NCBI RefSeq assembly: GCF_036370855.1
Contig: NC_088112.1
Location: forward strand, 21,630,469 to 21,694,468
Reading direction: 5' to 3'
Length of the DNA stretch: 64,000 nucleotides
Origin: Dromaius novaehollandiae
Lineage: Eukaryota > Chordata > Aves > Casuariiformes > Dromaiidae
Notes under the pieces: generated by a model
The model's input: only the letters and a program-made list of their open reading frames with translations
What the model was told of the DNA's origin: nothing
Database searches by the model: none
Position numbers and translations under genes: made by a program
Part shown: positions 50,103 to 63,200 of the stretch, piece by piece
Layout of the letters: each line of letters starts with the position of its first letter
Numbering within the stretch: the first letter of the stretch is position 1

Positions 50103-51362
50103 ATGTCGGAGGCGGCGGTGAGCGCGGCGGCCGTGCTGGGCTTCCTGCGGGAGCGCGGCGGGCGGGTGCGCAACGCGGAGCTGCTGAGCCGCTTCAGGCC
50201 GCTGCTGGAGGCGGCGGCGGAGCCGGCGGAGCGGGCGGCGCGGCGGGAGCGCTTCAAGGCGGCCGTCAACGCCGTGGCCGTGGTGAAGGAGCGCGACGGC
50301 GCCAGGTTCGTGGTGCTGCGCAAGGCGCTGCGCGGGGGCACCGCGCCGGGGGATGGCGGCGGCGGCGGCGGGGGGGGGCGGCTCTCGCCCGCCCCCCCGG
50401 AGGAGCTGCCCTCGCCGGGCGCCGTGTCCGAGCTGCGCGGCCGCTTCCAGGGCGAGGGCGGCGAGGCGCCGCTGCCCCCCGCCTGGCGCGACCCCCCGGC
50501 CCGCCGCGACCCCCCGGCCAAGCCCTGCATGCTGCCCGTGCGCTGCCCCCCGCCGCCGGCCCCCGCCGCGCCGCCGCCCCGCTCGCCCCCGCCGCGGCGG
50601 GCACCCAAGGGGCAGCGGGCGGGCGAGGAGACGGCGGCGGTGCCGCTGGAGGAGGCCGAGCACCGGTGGCTGGTGAAGGCCGCGGGCGGGCGGTGGTCGC
50701 CGGAGCTGCACGGGCTGCTGCTGAGCGACGCCGGGCTGGCGGCCCGCCGCGACTTCATGTCGGGCTTCACCGCCCTGCACTGGGCCGCCAAGTGCGGCAA
50801 CTGCGACATGGCCGGGAAGATCATCGAGGTGGCGGCCAAGGCCGGCGGCCACGTCAACGTCGACGCCAAGTCCTACGGCGGCTACACGGCGCTGCACGTG
50901 GCCGCCATGCACGGCCGCGAGGAGATCATCACCATGCTGGTGCGCAGCTACAACGCCAAGACCGACCTGAGGGACTACAGCGGCAAGAAGCCGCACCAGT
51001 ACCTGAAGGACGGGGCCTCCTTCGCCGTGCGGCACCTCCTGGGCGACCCCGACCTGCACAGCGCCGCCGGACCCTCCCTGCCCATCCGGAAAAACACCAA
51101 GATCGCGGCCTCCATCCTGAGCTCCACCAGCACTTTCCTGGGCGTCATATCGGACGACATGGCTTTCTACGACCTCACCAAGGGCCTGAGGAAGCCGTCC
51201 TCCTTGAACAAGCTCCTGGCTGCCTCCACGGGCCCGAGGAAGAAGCCCAAGACCAGGGGGAGCTTCCCCTCCTACTCGTCGCTCTGCGAGGCGGTAGAGG
51301 AGGAGCAGGAGGAGCTGGCGGTCAGGCGCAGGCCCGTGTCCGAGCTCTTCTTCGGCCACTAG
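50103..51362 (+). CDS. SOWAHA: Sosondowah ankyrin repeat family protein A, single exon
   Basis: 419 residues, intronless like the known family. The N-terminal SOWAH domain occupies about residues 5-80 (VLGFLRERGGRVRNAELLSRF, then AVNAVAVVKERDGARFVVLRK), close to the remembered human sequence. A proline/alanine-rich linker covers about 85-185. Two ankyrin repeats lie at about 217-300 (FTALHWAAKCGNCDMA, then GYTALHVAAMHGREEI). A conserved tail ends PVSELFFGH. The start is the ATG at 50103 (MSEAAVSAAAV), the first in-frame ATG before the domain; the frame is open upstream but without family similarity. Human SOWAHA is about 549 residues from memory, so the linker is shorter here. The molecular function of the family is not established. 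SOWAHB is excluded by the neighbours. Confidence 0.92.
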   Translation: MSEAAVSAAAVLGFLRERGGRVRNAELLSRFRPLLEAAAEPAERAARRERFKAAVNAVAVVKERDGARFVVLRKALRGGTAPGDGGGGGGGGRLSPAPPEELPSPGAVSELRGRFQGEGGEAPLPPAWRDPPARRDPPAKPCMLPVRCPPPPAPAAPPPRSPPPRRAPKGQRAGEETAAVPLEEAEHRWLVKAAGGRWSPELHGLLLSDAGLAARRDFMSGFTALHWAAKCGNCDMAGKIIEVAAKAGGHVNVDAKSYGGYTALHVAAMHGREEIITMLVRSYNAKTDLRDYSGKKPHQYLKDGASFAVRHLLGDPDLHSAAGPSLPIRKNTKIAASILSSTSTFLGVISDDMAFYDLTKGLRKPSSLNKLLAASTGPRKKPKTRGSFPSYSSLCEAVEEEQEELAVRRRPVSELFFGH

Positions 51363-51537
51363 CCTCGGCCTCGGCGAAAGTTGAGGTTTCCCTGGAAGCG
51401 CTTGGATTTCTTCTGTCTGTCTCTCTTTTTGCAGATGTTTAGCTAGATCGGTGACCGGGTCCGGCTCCCAAGGCCCCCGGCTGAAACCTGCTTGCAGAAG
51501 CCTGTGGGGAGGGAGCCCAGAGACCACGACGTGCTCT

Positions 51538-51543
51538 AATAAA
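51538..51543 (+). terminator. Polyadenylation signal AATAAA of SOWAHA (candidate)
   Basis: AATAAA 175 bases past the stop codon. The AT-rich sequence beyond (51690-52600) looks UTR-like, so a longer transcript is possible. Confidence 0.5.
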
Positions 51544-54500
51544 TGCTCTATCGCCCTCGCGTTAACGGGGAGCACAAACTTTAGACCCAACGGCTGGGAA
51601 AGCAGAACCACCTCTGTGCGCGGACAGGTTAAAATGCGCAAGGTGCAGCCGCCCTCAGCCGTGCTCCTCAGCCGAAAAGCAGAAGTAGGGTAAAGAGTTG
51701 CATGTTTTACACTGTGAACAGCAAGTTTCTAGCCAGGTACTTTAAAATGGCTTTTTATAGAGCAAGCTTAAGTTACTAGAGGAGAGTTGCATAGTTTTCT
51801 ATGATGTTTCTGCTTATTTTGGTAACAGAAGAGGAATATTTCTATTAAAAATGTATGTAGTATTTAACTTTCTCAAAACAAAGTTTCTCACTGTTGGAAA
51901 TACCAGCATGGCTATGCTGAATGCTGCCTGAAGCATTTGGTTAGATGAAGAGTTTAAAAAACCCCTCTCATGGCTCGAAGCGCCCTGGCCCGTCTACCTC
52001 AGCCGGAAAGCTGGCTCAGCCTCAGCCTGTCGTTGGGTGGGTTTCTCCGTTTTTGTTTCCTTTCTCCTCCTCGAAAGACTCTTTGACCAGGTGGTACTAA
52101 CCGCACGTCTTACCGATGCTGTGAACTTCTTGTAAACTTGACAATAGTTCGGTCACTTAACTAGAACTGAACAAAAACGTGGTGTTTGATACTGGAAACC
52201 TGAAGTGAGAATCCTTCAGAGCACAAATATCAGAATACCCAACTGGAGGAAAAGTCAGGCTTATATGTCTGACTGGTTTTTGTTTTTCCTTCTGCTTTTC
52301 TTATAAACCTTAAGCTTTGATTTTGGCCTCTTTACAATAGGTGTTTATAAAAGTTGGGCTCCGGGTGAGGTGTTTTGTAGCAGAGCGTCTGCATGACTTC
52401 CTAAAACAACGTGGATCCCAACAGCGTGGATCACTGACCTGAAACTTGCATTTCTGCTTCTTTTCTCTTATATAACATAGCTGTTTTATGGATGAAACTA
52501 CACGTAGCTCCAAAAAGCATGCAAGTTTGAGATTAAGTGAAACATTTCCAATGAGATTTTTTTTAATTACTGTTTGGTTAAAATTAATGTGAACTGTAGC
52601 GGTAAGGAAAGAAGCTGTCTGACTCCTGTAAGCAGCCTGCTGAACTGTTGCATCTTCTCTCAAGAAATGCGTAAAAACTGTACGGGTCAGAGGTGATGAA
52701 GGCGACGGTGACCCTGCGTTTGCTCTGCTGCTTCGGTCCCCATCGGGTGTTCAGGTTCCTGTCCTGAACACGTGCTTGCACGCTCGCTGCTCTTTCCAAG
52801 CCAGTGACTTCAGGAATGTGTTTTTTTCAGCCCGAATTAAGCCTGGTACTTCCTTGTTTTGTCTGTAACCGGCTGCTCCGCAATGCTCCGCGGCACCGCG
52901 GCGCGTCCCGGCCCTCCCCGGGCGGCTCCTGCAAGGTCCTCGGTGACGTCCCCGAGGAGCTCCGCTTCCACCCACGCGCGATCCTTGGCCCCGGGAGGGG
53001 CCTGAGGACAGCGGTTGTTCTGCATCTCTCCGCTTCCGTATTGAACTAATGCAGTTGTCAGGCAGAGGTTAATGATCAAGGACCTCATGATTTCTATAGC
53101 AGGAGGAGAAAAAAAAATCCCATTTGCTGCTTAGCTGTTGGTGGGACCATTGATCAGTCTGGTCACTTCAAACCTCGATTTGTGTTGCACTGTATCGGCT
53201 CCGAGTTCCAGAAAAAATATCTGTTGCTCTGTTTTAAAAAATGTTTTCAACTCTAGCTGCTATTAAACACTTTTTGGCTCTAGCTGCTGAAACCAAACAG
53301 GCACGTGTGCACCGTTAAAGCTTTGTTTCTGCAGGAACCGGGAATCTCTGGTTTGACTCAGTCTCAGTTTGAGGTTTGTTCTTTAGTTATGGATAAACGC
53401 TGAATACCTATTCAAATAATACAGCTGGATTTCTTTTTTTTTTGGTGCTGCTTTTCCTAGTTGCGTAGGAGGCAAAGTACAGGGATGTGGGTTGGGGTGT
53501 GCACGCGTGTGTGCTTTAGCACTGTAAAGCGTGGTTGTGACTTCACCCTAAGGAAGGCAGGGAGGAGGTTCCACTGATCCTGTGCGTGTGTCGGAGCAGA
53601 AGCTGCTTCATCGCCGCGTTTGCTGGGGAGCAGCCGGCACGCGCCGTGGGTCCCGGCGGCAGCGGGGAGCCCGTGTCGGCAGCCGCCCCGGGCCGGTGCG
53701 CGAGGCTCGGGCTGTGCATGGGGTGGGCAGTGCCGTGACTCAGCTCCTTCCTCCTCCGGAGTGGGGAAAAGATACTATTCAGGCAGGCTGCGATGAGGAT
53801 GCCCAGCGCTGTTGGGCTGCGGGGGTAAACAAGTACCCAGAGCTGCTGCGAATGAGCCACTGCAATTTTTGCAAGAACGTGTGTTACCTTGAATTTGAAG
53901 TAAAAGCAGTCTCCGGCTTTTCTGGGTTCTTTCTGCACGTCCCGGTTTATGCTCCGAGGGGACAGGCTATGGGGTGCTGGGGAAATCGGGAGAGTGCTTT
54001 CTTGGCAGAGCCTAAGGCTGCTTGCGTTTTATGGATCCATCAGCTTAATCGATTCTCCCTGCCTTTCACTGCTTTAAGGCCAAATGCAGCTGAACCCAGT
54101 CGTATTTTCACATGGATGAATGACAGCTGTGAAATTTGGTGCAGGATACTTTCACATAGTGCTTTCACAGAAACCTTAGAGCTGGGGCCACCCCGGGCCA
54201 GCGCGCTGGGCAAACATCACCCTTGGAGCCTGTGGTCTGGCTGGGGAGCTCGGGGCTGTGCTTTGCCCTGGTCCCTAGCCTGCCTGCTCGCCCTATCTGC
54301 GTTTTCCTGCTGTAAAATGGAAATTAGCGCCCTGGTGGCTTTGTCTTTTTAAAGTACATGGTTATTACTGATACTCAAAAAAAAAAAAAAGCCGAATTCA
54401 AGACAACTCCTCCATGGATGTGTAGGCAGGGTGAGCAGAGTCATCGGGAGCTTGTGAACGCTCTGCCTTCAGCGAGCGCCTACGTAAATAAAACGGGCTG

Positions 54501-57500
54501 GTATTTTAGCTTAGCAGCAGCAGCGATCAGCAAAGCTAATGTTTGCCTGACCCCGGCTCAGTCTTTCTAAAGATAATCCAGTTTGTCCATTCCTCAGCAC
54601 AGCTATGTCTGAAGCATCTCGGATCAAAGATCCGCACTGAAGTCCCGAGAAAGGTCTGCGGACGAGCTGCAAGCCGCGCTCGGGGCAAGGACGGCCTTCG
54701 TCCTGCGGCTGCTGGATCAGGTGTCAACGCAGTCGCGCCCGGCTTCAAATCGCTCTTTGGACCCTCTCCGCTCCCTCCCCGTGAGCGTCCCGCGGACGAA
54801 AGCGCCTCTGCTCCGGGAGCCCTGGGAAAGGCCGGCACGAGGAGCTGCTGCAGACGGACCCAACACGAGCTGCGGGGGCGGCCCCGGGCAGAGCAGCCCT
54901 TCGGGAAGTCCCGCCGACCTGCCCTGGCTCTTCCCTTCTCCCGCCGCGTTCCCGCCGCGACCTACATTCCTCGCATGCATGTGCTGCTGATTTGCATGTT
55001 AATCTGAGTAAAACGGCAACATGGCAGTCGCTGCTTTTCCCGGTGATCCGTGCTGGCGCGGGAGGCTCCGGACGAAGAGGTTGTTACCGCGGGCACAAAC
55101 AGCGCGTTGTTTATCGCCGAGGGAGGACACGGGGCCAGAACGGACAGACCCCGATCAAACGCTCCGTGCCGTAATGAGGAGCATCCACTGACTGCTCCAG
55201 CTCCGGGGTTTAGTTCACTAATTTATGAAGAGAATAAAACAAAGCAAATCATTAAGCTCATCCAGCCCTTGTACCGGGCTCGGCTTCTGCCACTGTCTGT
55301 AAACGGTGCGTTAAAGTTTGTCTACTGCTAGGAAAACAGCATAAACACCCATATAACACATAAGGTCCGGCCTTACCTCCCCTAAAGGGATGAGAAAAGC
55401 CAATTGCACCTCAAAGCGTTGTTTGGTAAAGCTGTATCGACGGACGCTTCTAGTGGAAACGCCGGCTACACGAGGAAACCAGCATTTCTATATGTAGAGC
55501 TTGTACCAGCTCCTCCCGCGCTGTGAACGAGGATGCAGCTTTGCTAGGTCAGTTCAAGCCGCAGACGTCGCTTCCCTCTCAGCCCCCAGCGAGTCTGTGC
55601 TTTCACAGGGCTCTGGCTTTTGGGGCTCGCTCCGACAGGAACTAAATCACCTTCATTTTCCCTGACCAAACGCAAAGCACAAATGCAGCGGCCCCTGCCA
55701 CGAGGCTCCGAGCCCCCCTCCTTCATCCAGGTCCCGGCTTGCATCGCACATCGCTGGAGCGCCCCGCGGCCAGGGGAGGGGAAGGAGCAGGAGCTTCTGC
55801 ATCCCTAACGGCCAGAAATGCATGCGCAGAAATCAGAGTACCCGCACTTTGCTCCATAAATAGCATTTTTTGAAGACCGTGGAGGGGAGCACAGGGAAGA
55901 CGCATGCAATGGCACAGGGCTTCCCAGGTGTCGAGGCTGCCGTGGGGCCGGGCACACCATGTTTGCTTTTGTGCTGTTTTCTTCCCCCGCTCTTCCGTGG
56001 GCAGTTCCCCCTTTTCCGTGCGGCCGGGCGAAGGTGGATCCGCGCCCAGGGGCTCAGCCCGGGTCCCCGTGCAGGGGCTGGCACCTCCCGAGGTGGCTGT
56101 CCATTTGCGGGGAGTCCCGCGCCCACGGAGAGGGTGGCCCAGGCTGGTTTGTCTCCTGCCTCCAGCTGGAGCATCTCGTGGTGACATTGGGTGACACTTA
56201 CTTGGAGCTCAGCAGAGAGCAGCTGCCGGGGCCACCCAAGGAGACGCCGGAGCCACCAGCTGCAGCACCCTGGGCCGGGGTTTCCCAAGGGACCGGCGCA
56301 CGAGTGGTTCCTCCCGCGGGTGGTTTGGAACCTTCTGGCTCTTCCTCCATCGGCTGAAGCCTGTTAGAAAGACGCCTGGCTATTCATACACATTTTTAGA
56401 CATGTCATTAAATCAAGACAATCAGTTCAGCCTGTATTTTCTCTGAGCAGATTTATCTGAGGTGACTCAGCTTCGCGGCTCCTGTGACATTTTGCATTCT
56501 CTCCCGTAACCTTGAATGCTGCTGATTTTTTTGTTTTACAGAGCAATCCATGTGCTGCTCCCTGAGCGCGTTTTGTTAAACCCAGGGGCTGCACGATTTG
56601 CGCTGCCTGACGCGTACGTGGGCTCCCTCCAGGGCGCTGAGGATTAGCTTTGCAGCGCTGCTCCGAGTTTATTTTAAAAATTTTATTCAAATGGTTGCCA
56701 TGAATTCCCGAAGCAGAGAACATCCCTCTGCTTATTAACCACAGCTCGCAAGCAGACCTCCCGCAGATCACGTTTACATCAGCCCCTGCACCCTCCCATT
56801 CCTTAACTAGCTCCACGTGCAAGCACCCCACAGCATAACACCCCAGCAGAGAAACGAGGCCTGGGTTAAAAAAAAACCCTTTCGGTTTAGTTCTGTTTCC
56901 TCTGACCACGCGCTCTATCCCACACCTCTAAATATTTGCTGATCTCTCTGGCTCTAAGCAATAAAAGGTATCTTTTTATTCAGTGATCAGGCCCACCTGC
57001 TCTTGCTTAGCAGAACATGAGCTACTGCCGCTTCTTCCCCCACATTTCTTGCGCGTGGAGGGCCAAATGCCTTAGATATAATTCCTGGAATCGCATACCC
57101 TCCATGCAGCCAGCGTTCCCAAGGGGAAGGTCCAATCTAACATTTTATTTTACCTCCTTCTTCTCCTGGGCACTCTTATTTTGTATCCGGCTGGATGGAG
57201 CCGCAATTAATTCACACGGACACCTCACTTCGGGTCTCCGCTGCTCTGGGTGGAGGGATGAGGTTACCTCCCGCCTGGGATGCCCGAGAAGTGGCCCAGC
57301 AGGTCCCGGCGCTGGGGACCGCCAAGGCCCCGAGGCCCTGCGAAGCTCCAGCCCCCCAGGGCTGGGACGGAGAGCCGACGGGAGCGGGAAGGCTCCCCGC
57401 TCTGCACGTGCCTGGCAGAGGCACCGCGCGGCAGGGGCTGCTCGGGGCTGGTAAGGAGGATCCTCTGCAACGCTCTTACCATGGGGTCAGACTAAATCAC

Positions 57501-59631
57501 TATTTGCACTTGCACATCAAAGCGTGATTTCGAGCCCGCGTTCCAGCGTGCGGCTGTGCTGCACGTGACCGATGCCCAACGCGAGCTGCCGCCGGTATCC
57601 TGCGCTCGGCCACTGGCGATAAATCAGTAATGAATAACAAGCGTTAAAATCTCGACCCACCTGACCTCCAGAGCTGCCGGTGCTTTGGAGAGGCGGTTTC
57701 TGCTCGTCAGCAGAGAGGTTCCCGTTTCGTCACTTGTATCAATTTTTCGCTTTGCCTGAAATTCAAACTCATAACAAAGGAATAAGGAGCATATAAACAT
57801 AACTTTTTGGAAAATGGAGTAACAATTATTTCTAATTTCTGCACTTTATAGCATACCTGAACATTACTTCAGCATTTGGAAAGATGCTAAACAGGAGATG
57901 CCTGGGAACGCCAGTGCGGTAGAAGTGGTGAAAATCTTCCCCACGACACAAAAGACCAAAAGATAAGAGAAAGGAAACAGCACAGACCCATCCTTCCTTC
58001 AAAGGCAAGCACTGGTTTCAACACCAAACATTTATTCCCATCAAGTTAATTTTCCTCAACTGGGGGAAGATCCCCAAGGCTTGGATCTGTACAGGAGAAT
58101 CATCTCAACCAAAACGTTTTGTGTCCAGTGAAACCGTCTTCAACTTTGAACAAAATCAATTTTGTTCAGGTCACTGGAACAAATATTAATAACATTCACA
58201 CTGCTTTTTGCTATATACCATCCACTTGCACAATTTATTGAAAATACGCTTCGTGATCCTTGGCGTACGTGACAAGACACAGGCTTCCGGAGCGAGGACA
58301 AACTCCTCGGAGCAGCAAATGCCGGAGGGGGGAAGGAAACAGGAGACCTGCGGGAGCGCAGAGCCGGGCGAGAGGCGAGGACGACCCAGAGCTGCAGGTG
58401 ACAGCCAGCTCCACGTGCCCCAGGCTCGGGAGACCGGCGGGTGGGGGACATCAGCCCCTGGTTCCCCACGCTGCATCTACCCTCCGCGAACTTCCCCCAC
58501 GCAGGAGCAGAAAGCAAACGCACCAAGGCCTCCTTTCCCTATGCTCTCATGTCTTCCTCGGTTCATTCACGTTGCTCAGCGGGTAAACCCAGCTGAAGAA
58601 TGTGATCTGGGTCAAAACTAACCAAAACTGTCAGTTTAAACCTCCGTCAGTTCCCCGGGGGGTCACTGTGCTTATTTAAGGCTTGTGCAAAAGCGAAGGT
58701 GCCACAGGGTGGGAGTGAAAGGCCAGAGGCGGGAGGAGAGGAGGGCAATTTCTTTCAGTACTGATGATACTTAGTGTAGTCCAAGACAGGCACTGCCAGT
58801 AAAACGTTTCTCGGCAACATCTGGCGTTATGGAACAACAAAAATCTGCTTCATCTGTGGCAGAGACCTTGGATTAACAGCCTTCCTATTCATGGTCCAGA
58901 TGTGCCCCTCAGGCAGAACATCCTTCTCTCTGCATACTTTTTTTAAAATATCCCCCCCCCCCCCAATTTAAACATGGCAACATTTCTGATTTGACTCAAC
59001 AGACATTATTTTAGAAGATTTTTGCTAAGGGATTGTTAACCTATTTTCTTCCTTCACAGATTATAAAGCCTCATTGAAACTGAGCGGTTCCCCCTCTTCC
59101 TACTTACCTCAGCTACCGCAGTTTCTCCCCACGTTCAGAATTTATCGTGCGTGCTGACGACCGAAAACTTCTTCAAAACAAAACCCTTAAGGCGTTGCTT
59201 GAAAAACAAACACTTGGGAAGAATAGCAAGGCCTTTGCAAACAGGAGCGAGTGCAGAGCTTATCAGCCTGGCAAGCGCTCGCCTAAGCCGGCTTCGTCAG
59301 CAGTCGGTTCTCCAAAGACCGCCGCTGAGTCCTGCCCGGACGCCCTGCTGCTGAGCACCTGCCTGGGGCACACGGCGCCGGGACGGACTCACGCGTGGCA
59401 GCTGCCGAGGAGAGGAAGCGATTGCTTCTGCCATGGCAGCATATTCTTTTACTGTGCTATACACATAGAAAATAGACTGTTAACATTAAATCAGTGCAAG
59501 AGTTTCCCTGAAATGGTGCATTGCGTTGTACCACGGTGTTGTTTGATCTCCGGTTCAGGTTCGACCACCCACATCATTTTCCATTTCAAACGCTCAGCCC
59601 ACCCACAAGAGGAAAATATTTGTATCATTGT
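51544..59631. other. Intergenic region between the convergent SOWAHA and SHROOM1
   Basis: No supported gene. There is a C13 run at 58952-58964. 51700-53500 is AT-rich and may include SOWAHA UTR; 54600-57500 is moderately GC-rich. Confidence 0.6.
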
Positions 59632-59637
59632 TTTATT
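59632..59637 (-). terminator. Polyadenylation signal AATAAA of SHROOM1 (candidate)
   Basis: TTTATT on plus reads AATAAA on minus, about 320 bases past the SHROOM1 stop. Confidence 0.5.
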
Positions 59638-59954
59638 GAGATTGTGTCAATCTGGAAACAGATGGACAGACAACAAGGAGGGGGGAAATATGCCAAATTA
59701 ATAGGAGCAACACATCCTATCAGTCATTTCCAAAATGCAATCTGCTACGTACTGTAGGATTTTGTCGGTTGGTCTATGCGAAGGGGAAAGCATTTCCAGC
59801 ACGTGCCTAGATCTTCTAAGCACTTGTCAATACTGTGGCACTAACACGATTGCAAGAATTCATCAAGCTGAGCCAAGTTCAACGAATGCATATGGATTTC
59901 CAGGAAAACGTCGCAGATCCCCCTGTGTAAAAGTGGATGATCTGTTGCCGGGTA

Positions 59955-60209
59955 TTAGAGGCAGATGCTTTTCTCAAGATTTTCTAATTGTTCTTCTAGA
60001 AATTTTATCTGCTCTTCAAGGTCCTTCTGTTCGATCAGTAAGGAGGTCTTCACCTGGACAAAGTGTCTGTAGTCCTGGAGCTGTTGATCGGTCAGGTATT
60101 TGGCAAGGATACCAGAAACCACTCTTTCCCTACGATCCAGGTTTTCTTTCAGGTCTTTTGCATCTTCCCGCTGTCTAGACAAGAGCTTGTGTCGTTCATT
60201 CAGTGATTG
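59955..60209 (-). CDS. SHROOM1: SHROOM1 last coding exon (ASD2, second half)
   Basis: Acceptor ttcctattag precedes [13 protein letters not shown]; 84 codons then stop. Helical, heptad-like throughout, with the highly conserved [10 protein letters not shown] and QDYRHFV blocks. Confidence 0.93.
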   Translation of the reverse strand, partial: QSLNERHKLLSRQREDAKDLKENLDRRERVVSGILAKYLTDQQLQDYRHFVQVKTSLLIEQKDLEEQIKFLEEQLENLEKSICL

Positions 60210-63200
60210 CTAATAGGAAAAACAAAACAAAAAAAACCCAAAGCATCACAGTATGAAAACTCATAACTCCTGGCAGACTCCAGATCTTCATTTGGAAGTC
60301 ACAGTCTATTTAGTTTAATTACTTCCTAATGTGAGCTTTGTGTTCCACACGAGGCTTTTCTAGACTGAATTACTCGCTCTTGTGGCTTGCAAGGTAAAGA
60401 CACCAGAAAATGCCATCAAAGCTCACTTCTTCCATGTTGTCCTCCAGGAAAAAAAAAATCAAGATTCTCAAAATTCTGGTAATTTTAGACTGGCCTGTAG
60501 CCACTTTATTTCAATTAGAAGCTCTTTTAGGCACACATTTTTGTATTTTGCGAGTTGCATGTGATCAGAGTGCCTATGCCATATTAAAACGAGTATGACT
60601 CCTATTAAAATCTACATGCAAAACAAGAACCCTGATACAGACAGTAACTGTTCAAAGGTTTCTTTTAAACAAATCCGCAAGAATCAAGCCTTGCCTGTTC
60701 TACCGCATTTTAATACCTTTCACATTTTAGCTAATTCTTTCAGCTGTAATGATTTTTGTAGGAATAACACTGTCAGAAAACCCCCAGTTTCAGGACCATG
60801 TCAAAAAAACCAGCACAGAGCTATCGTAACCCTATGCATGCTGAAAATGGCAGCTGGGCTTAAAGACGGGAACTCCTGGTTTTGCTAACATTGGGGCAAT
60901 TGCAGTGATTGGGAGATATTCATAAAAGTGATGGCATGTAAACAAGCCTTTATTGAGCATGTTATTCAAAGCATTGAATAAATTGTTTTAATGTATTTAC
61001 TAGGAAGAGCACGAACATAACCGTCAAGAAACAAGTCCCCCCCAAACCACAAATATAAAGTGTGTTAGCCAAAGCTAATGTAAAATACTGCCTAAAAATT
61101 GTTCATGTTAACGTGAGTGACATTTTCAGGTGGATCCCGAGTCTCCACACCACACTGTATGCTGGGATTCTTTCAGTGGCCTTCTGAATTTGAGCTACAG
61201 TAATCCTCTACCACCCTGAGAGCGGCAGCAGCACAGCTCCGTAACTCTGTGCTTTTCTGATTTCTGGACGAGAAATAAGCACAGCAGGCATTGTGTTGCA
61301 AAATTTGTTTAAAAGCAATGAGGACAGCAGAAATGCATCATTTCTGGGATAAACTGGGCTTGTCTTCTCTTTAAAAAAAAAAAAAGTATATTTCAGAGCT
61401 GAAAAGATCTCCTGGTGACATGAGAAAATTCCTAATTTTCCAGCAGAACTGGCTAGTTGAGTTCAACTGTGGGGAACTTTATCTCAAGTTGAGATGATAC
61501 CTTCCTCCCACTCCCTATAGTGAAGATAAGTCCATGAAGCGAAAAAAGATTTCTAAGGCAGTAATTACCACATTGAAGTTACCAATGGGAAAAAAAAAAG
61601 TCTGAAGCACAGGTTTTGAACTACTTCCCAGGGAGGAGTTCGAGCATTCAGAAGCCACCTCTCTCGTCCAGGCCCTCTCCAGGGTTTTGCTGCTCCTGCC
61701 ATAACCTCACGCGGGCTCGGGGAGCAGAATCGGCGCTGCGGGCAGCACATCTGCTCTTGTCCTCCAGCACTGCCCCGGGCCTGGTCCGCTTCAGCCGCGG
61801 AAACAGCCCATCGCCGGCTGCTGCCTGGCTAAGCAAGGGCTGGTTCAGGCTTAAGCATAATTTATCCATTTGTCAGACAAAGGAGGCAAGCGTCGTCTCA
61901 CCTTGAAAGAGGTGGACAGAACAAATTAAATCCTTTCGTCACTCACCTTCTCCTCAGCATCCGTGTTTCCATCGATCTTCCTCATGGCGTTCTGGACTCG
62001 GGCAAGACGGCTGGACAGACAGAGCAACAGGCTCACAACCTTCTCCAGGTCACCAATGAACATCATGTAGCGCTCAAACTCGTTGGGCTTGCAGACGTCC
62101 TGCACCATTGCCTCGAGCTCCTTGCCACGCTCTGCACACTCCTTGCTTTCGGAGAGGACAAGCTCCCTTTCTTCCCACAGGGTCTGCAGTTTTGATCGGA
62201 GGCTGGAGATGAGCTCCATCTGCGAAGGGGAAAAGAGCACGGAAAACTCTGTTAGTGCCAAAGAAAACTCACATTCCTTAGAATGGGCTTTCCTCACACC
62301 ATCTCTACCAAATTCTAGACTTTTAAAATAATTGTAAGCTTCTGGGAAAGAAAAATACTGGAAGGATTTTCCAAAGTATACTTGATTCTCAAACTCTGCA
62401 GAGCAAGTAATCATCTAAACTGGAGATGCAGTCCCTAGCTCAGAGAGCTTCCAATCGGAGTTAGGAATAAACGAGAATAAAGATTACAACATGATTACAC
62501 ACGGTTATGCTCTGAGACAAGAGCATGAAGCCACAGCTCTATTATACCAAACTTTACAAGAACCAGCTGAAATTTCATTTCCAATCTACACAGAAAAAGG
62601 GGATTTCACAGGGGATTCAGGTAAGCCAAATAATCCCATGTAGTAAACCAAGTGGGAGAGGCCGTTTGATACAGAAGTGTTAATGTGGAAAAAGGCCCGG
62701 AGATCAGGGTGGGAGGACAAATATATCAGCTGTTGTATAAATCAGGCAGTGCTGATGTGAACAGGAGCAGCAGCTCAACAACATGTAATGAAAAATATCA
62801 CCACATCCACAGCAGGAAGAATTTCAGGAGGGCAGATTGTAATTACCTGAGATCAAATATGGCCAGGTTTCTAGAGAAAAAAAAAAAATTCTTCAAAACT
62901 ATATATTGCTCTTCCAAGACACCATATTTCTATTAGCAGAACTGTAATCCAACTATATCCAAGCTGACTTTATTCTCTGCATATATGGAAGTGAATAGAT
63001 AAATGTAGTGCAGCAGGAGAAACTGCTGCCAGTTCCTGTAAAACGCATTCCTAATTTGGACTGCCAGTCGCAACGGATTTTACAGATTTTGAGACCAGCT
63101 CTGAGTGTTAAATTGTGAGTCAGCTGCTGCACAGGAGCTGGTCTTGCAAGGAACCATATAACCAATTCTGCTGCTAATTTCAGTACATCCCATCCCAGAT

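Noticed and set aside
49824-51641. 605-codon open frame on the minus strand across SOWAHA
   Set aside because: GC-rich coding DNA lacks stops in antisense frames by chance. The peptide is low-complexity Arg/Gly/Leu-rich, resembles no family and has no proper start. The plus frame carries clear domains.
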